Positions 60,419-64,000 of a DNA stretch of 64,000 bases are shown piece by piece. Positions within the stretch are counted from its first letter, which is position 1; every line of letters begins with the position of its first letter. Both the position numbers and the translations under genes were made by a program. This DNA comes from Dyadobacter sp. CY261 (GTDB lineage: Bacteria > Bacteroidota > Bacteroidia > Cytophagales > Spirosomataceae), in NCBI RefSeq assembly GCF_021440085.1, contig NZ_JAKCPW010000022.1, positions 1 to 64,000 on the forward strand. The letters are read 5' to 3'. Below the pieces are notes generated by a model. That model ran no database searches and was not told where the DNA came from. It was given only the letters and a program-made list of their open reading frames with translations.

Positions 60419-62098
60419 ATGAGAATTACAGTACTAAGGGATCAATCGACGAGAGGATACTTCCCGTGGATGCTCGCATTTGGCATTTTATTGAATTTGC
60501 CCGGACTTTGGCTGGACATTATGGAGCCCGATGGAGCATTGTATGCAACGATTGCCAAACATATAGTGCTGAGTGGCGATTGGATAAATCTGATCGGTGA
60601 CGGGCATGACTGGCTGGACAAGCCCCACCTACCATTCTGGATTGCTGCTGCCAGTTTCAAGCTGCTAGGCATTACCAGTTTTGCATATAAGCTTCCTGCA
60701 TTTATATGTTGGCTGATAGGTCTAAGGTATATCTATCTGACTGCCAGTTATTTATTTAAATCGGATGTTGCCAAGCTCTCGGTGTTGATATATGTGGTTG
60801 CGCTCCACAGCGTGTTGGCTAATTTTGACGTCAGGGCAGAGCCATATTTAACAACTTGCATTATCGCAGCAATATGGCATCTTTTAGGTATTTACACTGG
60901 AAAAAACTGGTCTCACATCCCTGCATCTGCGTTTTTTATGGCTTGTGCTGTAATGGTAAAAGGAATCTTTGCCTTAGTCATTATTGGCAGTGGTTGGGTG
61001 ATATTCTGGATACTATCCAAAAAGTGGGAACAGTTTACCAATTATAAATGGTGGGTTGCCTTAGGCTTGTGCCTTACTTTTATTTTACCGGAACTGCTCA
61101 GTTTGTATGTTCAGTTTGATATGCATCCTGAGAAAATTGTATTCGGAAAAACCCATGTTTCTGGCCTCCGTTTCTTTTTCTGGGACAGCCAGTTCGGAAG
61201 ATTTTTCAATACCGGTCCTATTAAAGGAAAAGGAGACGTCTTCTTCTTTTTGCATACTACCTTATGGGCTTTTCTTCCCTGGTCGGTAGGGCTTATTGGC
61301 GGGTTGGTCTATCTGATAGGTTATGAGAAGCAATTTATCCAGATTCGCTGGGTAATATATGGCTGTGCGCTGGTTTCGTTTATCATCTTTTCTTTGTCAC
61401 GGTTCCAGCTTCCGCACTACATTATCATTGTGTTTCCTTATTTGTCGATGATCACAGCTCACTACTTTTTAAGTATAGCAGCTCACCCAGTACTGAAATA
61501 TTTTGTTTGGATGCAAACCGGGCTGCTATTGGCAACGGGCCTACTAATCATTGCCCTGCTCTATTCTACAGGTATAAACACCGCGGTATTGGCGACAGCG
61601 GTAACAATTATTATAGTTATTGCCGCAAACACTGTTCCAACTGAGAATTTACTAGTAAAGCTGGTCTGCAAAGGATATGCGACGGCAGCAATCATATACG
61701 TCTTTCTTTTTTTCTTTTTCTACCCATTCTTACTGAAATATCAATCTGGAAGGCGAGCTGCGGCTCATATTCCAGCATCAGAAAGTCTTATTCCTACCGC
61801 CGCCTATAAATCGTTCTCATATACCTTCGAGTTTTATGCCCCCGGGAATGTAAGGTTAATCAATCAACGGAAGGAACTTGCTCAATATTTAAATAATAGG
61901 CCATGCTATCTGTATACTACCCGTCAAATCGCGGATAGTATACAACATGCAGGTATAGAAATGGAAATATTGGCAAGGGTAGACCACTTTCACATAACGA
62001 AATTGAAAAAGGACTTTCTTACCCCCAAAAGTAGGAGAGGTGTGTTAGAGGCACGCTGCTTATTGTATTTCGGAAGCAAGCACCTGGTCAAGTATTGA
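60419..62098 (+). CDS. ArnT/PMT-type membrane glycosyltransferase
   Basis: 559 aa with about twelve membrane helices. The first loop has DIMEPDGALYATIAKHIV, with the acidic residues typical of ArnT/PMT_2 enzymes, then HDWLDKPHLPFWI (the DKPPL-like motif) and FDVRAEPYL. These enzymes move a sugar from an undecaprenyl or dolichyl phosphate carrier to lipid A or protein at the outer side of the inner membrane. ATG at 60419 is chosen over the frame start at 60365. Acceptor unknown. Confidence 0.85.
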   Translation: MRITVLRDQSTRGYFPWMLAFGILLNLPGLWLDIMEPDGALYATIAKHIVLSGDWINLIGDGHDWLDKPHLPFWIAAASFKLLGITSFAYKLPAFICWLIGLRYIYLTASYLFKSDVAKLSVLIYVVALHSVLANFDVRAEPYLTTCIIAAIWHLLGIYTGKNWSHIPASAFFMACAVMVKGIFALVIIGSGWVIFWILSKKWEQFTNYKWWVALGLCLTFILPELLSLYVQFDMHPEKIVFGKTHVSGLRFFFWDSQFGRFFNTGPIKGKGDVFFFLHTTLWAFLPWSVGLIGGLVYLIGYEKQFIQIRWVIYGCALVSFIIFSLSRFQLPHYIIIVFPYLSMITAHYFLSIAAHPVLKYFVWMQTGLLLATGLLIIALLYSTGINTAVLATAVTIIIVIAANTVPTENLLVKLVCKGYATAAIIYVFLFFFFYPFLLKYQSGRRAAAHIPASESLIPTAAYKSFSYTFEFYAPGNVRLINQRKELAQYLNNRPCYLYTTRQIADSIQHAGIEMEILARVDHFHITKLKKDFLTPKSRRGVLEARCLLYFGSKHLVKY

Positions 62099-62573
62099 CA
62101 AAAATCGAGTTACCTGAAGAGGGCTATTCTGTGCAGAGTTTGAGCAGGATCGTGTGAGGATGTGGTTAAAGTGGAAATAGGAGAAGACAAATTGCTTTCA
62201 GCAGACTTTATGTCTTGTCACGAGATTCCGTTATCAACAAAAAATGCATTTGCTATAAAAGTTATAGCGTTTGGTATAATTCTTGAAAATGAGGGCAACC
62301 CATAAAATACTTTTACAACATCATATTTAAGCCATGAAGTAAAAGGATATGTAAGGGACATTACCGTATATCTGACGGTGTGTATAATTCGCTGTGTTTC
62401 CAAAAATCACTGCCATTCGAGGCAATCGAAAACAATTAGAGCATTAGGCAGTTAAAGAGGCAATATGACTCAGTTTTGTACATGCGATTGGCACTGAGCA
62501 CAGAGAAGATAGGAGTGAAGCGCTTATCAGAGAAGGGGCAGTTGATTGAGGGGCTCCTGACAACCCTGTCCTT
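62099..62573. other. intergenic, 475 bp, with LytTR site D
   Basis: Between convergent genes (glycosyltransferase plus, ABC permease minus). Only short ORFs; the one at 62218-62403 (minus) overlaps the operator and is not believed. The LytTR-type site at 62252-62315 points into this gene-free stretch, so a target gene may have been lost. Confidence 0.5.
62252..62315 (+). promoter_or_regulatory. LytTR-type operator and promoter without a gene (site D)
   Basis: GCTATAAA at 62252, GGTATAAT at 62273 (21 bp apart) and TACTTTTA at 62308-62315, exactly 35 nt after the second repeat. Each element differs from sites A-C by one base or so, while the spacing is kept. No ORF of useful length follows on the plus strand. 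Confidence 0.6.
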
Positions 62574-64000
62574 TTACTCCAACTTGAGAGTCTTCACCGG
62601 GGTCATCAATGCGGCCTTGATGGCCTGGTAACTCACTGTGAGCAGGGCAATACCAGTTGTGATTACGCCGGCCAGTGCAAAGATCCACCACTCCACGTCG
62701 ATGTGATATGCATACTCCTGAAGCCAACGATTAGCGCCAAACCACGCAACAGGAAATCCAAAGCAGCAGGCGATCAAAACCAATTTCACAAAATCTTTGG
62801 AGAGCAAGGCCATAATGCTTAACAGATTGGCACCCAAGACCTTTCTTACACCGATTTCCTTTAACCGTTGTTGTGCTGAGTAAGTAGCAAGTCCGAAGAG
62901 GCCCAGGCACGCAATGACCACACTGGCCAGGGCGACCCAACCGAGAATCGTTTGGCTGCGCTGATCTTCCATATAGAACCGGGCGAGCTGCTCGTCGAGG
63001 AAGTGGTATTCGAAAGGCTCGCGTTCTTCGTTTGCTACCATTACGGCTTTAAGCTTTCCGAGGGTAGCCTGAATGTTCTGCGGTTGGATCTTTACTGAGT
63101 AATAATCAATAGGATAAATCGGGTTGTCATGGTAGGCAATGATTAACGGCTCTATCTTCGCCCGTAGTGATTGAAAATGGAAATCCTTGACGATGCCTAC
63201 CACACGCGGTTTGAACGAAGCGTTGATATCGTCATAAACCGGAGCAAAAGAGGAACCGCGGGCACTTTGCGGAATCTCAACAGCTTCATTGGAACCATGG
63301 GTGATGCCCAAAATTCTTGCGGCCGCTTCGTTGATCAGGATGGCGGAGGTGTCATTCTCATTAGGGAAGTTCCTGCCTTTGAGCAGCTTGATCCCATAGG
63401 TGGCCAGAAAATCCTTATCCGCACCAATCACATAGGCTGTGTGCAGCTGATGGCCACCGCCCTGCTTTTTGAGTTTGACCCTCACTAAGGTTTTCCAATC
63501 CCCAGGCACATGCGATGTTACAGAAACTTGCTCTACTGCGGCAATCTTCGACATCTCCTTCTTCACCCAGTCAAAGTTGGAGCGGGCCTTGACCACATTC
63601 ACGTCGATGACCACCATCAGGTCTTTGTTGAAGCCCAGGTTACTCTCGTTTAAAAAACGTACCTGCCTGAAGAGCACAATCGTTCCAATGATCATTACCG
63701 TCGAAATTGTGAACTGCAGGACGACCAATGCTTTGCGCACGGAGAAATCACTACCACTTCTGAGCACCTGGCCTTTAAGTAATGAAACCGGTTTGAAATA
63801 GGAAAGCAACAGGGCAACGTAGCCGCCAGAAAGTAAACCCATTGCAATGATCAGGCCTGCCGCGGCAGCCCAGAAACCTAAGCCCACGGAGGAGAAAAGC
63901 GAAAACTTCTTATTGACAAATTCATTGAATGATGGCAGCAACACCGCGACGATGAGCACAGCAACACCGAAAGCGATCACCATTGTAATGAAGGATTCGA
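62574..64000 (-). CDS. MacB/FtsX-type ABC transporter permease, partial (C-terminal part)
   Basis: At least 475 aa; the frame is open to the right edge, so the N-terminus lies outside the window. Membrane helices at 1-20 and 30-60 of the visible part, a large exported MacB-like domain (KDLMVVIDVNVV to MEDQRSQTILG) and a C-terminal FtsX domain with AQQRLKEIGVRKVLGANLLSI, typical of the ~800-aa duplicated permeases of Bacteroidetes. These work with an ATPase to move or extract substrates at the envelope. Confidence 0.88.
   Translation of the reverse strand, partial: ESFITMVIAFGVAVLIVAVLLPSFNEFVNKKFSLFSSVGLGFWAAAAGLIIAMGLLSGGYVALLLSYFKPVSLLKGQVLRSGSDFSVRKALVVLQFTISTVMIIGTIVLFRQVRFLNESNLGFNKDLMVVIDVNVVKARSNFDWVKKEMSKIAAVEQVSVTSHVPGDWKTLVRVKLKKQGGGHQLHTAYVIGADKDFLATYGIKLLKGRNFPNENDTSAILINEAAARILGITHGSNEAVEIPQSARGSSFAPVYDDINASFKPRVVGIVKDFHFQSLRAKIEPLIIAYHDNPIYPIDYYSVKIQPQNIQATLGKLKAVMVANEEREPFEYHFLDEQLARFYMEDQRSQTILGWVALASVVIACLGLFGLATYSAQQRLKEIGVRKVLGANLLSIMALLSKDFVKLVLIACCFGFPVAWFGANRWLQEYAYHIDVEWWIFALAGVITTGIALLTVSYQAIKAALMTPVKTLKLE

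Noticed and set aside
62218..62403. 61-codon minus-strand ORF in the last intergenic region
   Set aside because: It runs through the LytTR-type site D and has no recognisable content.
1..64000. tRNA, rRNA and CRISPR arrays
   Set aside because: Looked for T-loop signatures and regularly spaced repeats; none seen. A tRNA could be missed by eye.

Overview
The window looks like a chromosomal segment from the phylum Bacteroidota, order Cytophagales, most like Dyadobacter and relatives (Spirosomaceae). The reasons are two DUF4249 lipoprotein/TonB-receptor pairs, DUF5686, DUF4266 and DUF3570 proteins, LytS/LytTR regulation, single-domain response regulators, and promoters with the Bacteroidetes -7 box TAnnTTTG instead of a Shine-Dalgarno-led layout. 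No rRNA, tRNA or CRISPR array was seen. Everything here is read by eye; no database search was possible.

Layout. 0-9.8 kb: DUF4249 lipoprotein and TonB receptor; a Ser-less acyl-carrier-like protein with a small partner; an ECF sigma factor with a membrane/barrel partner; an AraC regulator with an SDR; then 1.2 kb with only doubtful small ORFs. 9.8-17.2 kb: a TetR-type regulon (flavin monooxygenase, two paralogous TetR genes, Asp-nucleophile hydrolase, ergothioneine genes egtB and egtD, TMEM175-like channel, degenerate SDR) in which four copies of one palindrome, ACAGACTTGTCTGT, sit before four genes. 17.2-20.1 kb: two AhpD-like proteins, a DUF417 membrane protein and an AraC regulator, two of them sharing a promoter. 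20.3-29.3 kb: response regulators, an IS3 remnant, a lipoprotein/esterase/beta-propeller operon, a membrane LuxR regulator and an RteC-like protein. 29.4-37 kb: broken metallo-beta-lactamase-fold gene, dps, DUF417, hydrolase, frameshifted NtrC-type regulator, truncated phosphoesterase. 37-42.5 kb: ACP/YceI/DoxX-like operon, DsbD-type reductase, cmoA-like and ICMT-like methyltransferases. 42.6-46 kb: second DUF4249/TonB pair. 46-49.3 kb: accessory genes (GIY-YIG, DUF2971, nucleotidyltransferase-HEPN), two of them broken. 49.5-60.3 kb: LytS/LytTR pair, DUF5686, diheme cytochrome, barrel protein, and a thioredoxin/ApbE/DUF4266/DUF3570 operon followed by a decayed trxB. 60.4-64 kb: glycosyltransferase and a partial MacB-type ABC permease.

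The strongest new observation is a rigid regulatory module found four times: [C/G]GTATAAA, 13 nt, GGTATAAA, 27 nt, then a TACATTTG -7 box. The two repeats are always 21 bp apart and the second always starts exactly 35 nt before the -7 box. It precedes the LytS/LytTR operon itself, the ACP/YceI/DoxX operon and the thioredoxin/ApbE/DUF4266/DUF3570 operon; a fourth copy stands before no gene. This suggests one LytTR-controlled regulon joining envelope and extracytosolic redox functions.

A second theme is gene decay or assembly error. At least seven ORFs (esterase, MBL fold, NtrC-type regulator, DUF2971, nucleotidyltransferase-HEPN, trxB, IS3 transposase) carry one- or few-base lesions inside otherwise well preserved reading frames, and a further gene is truncated.
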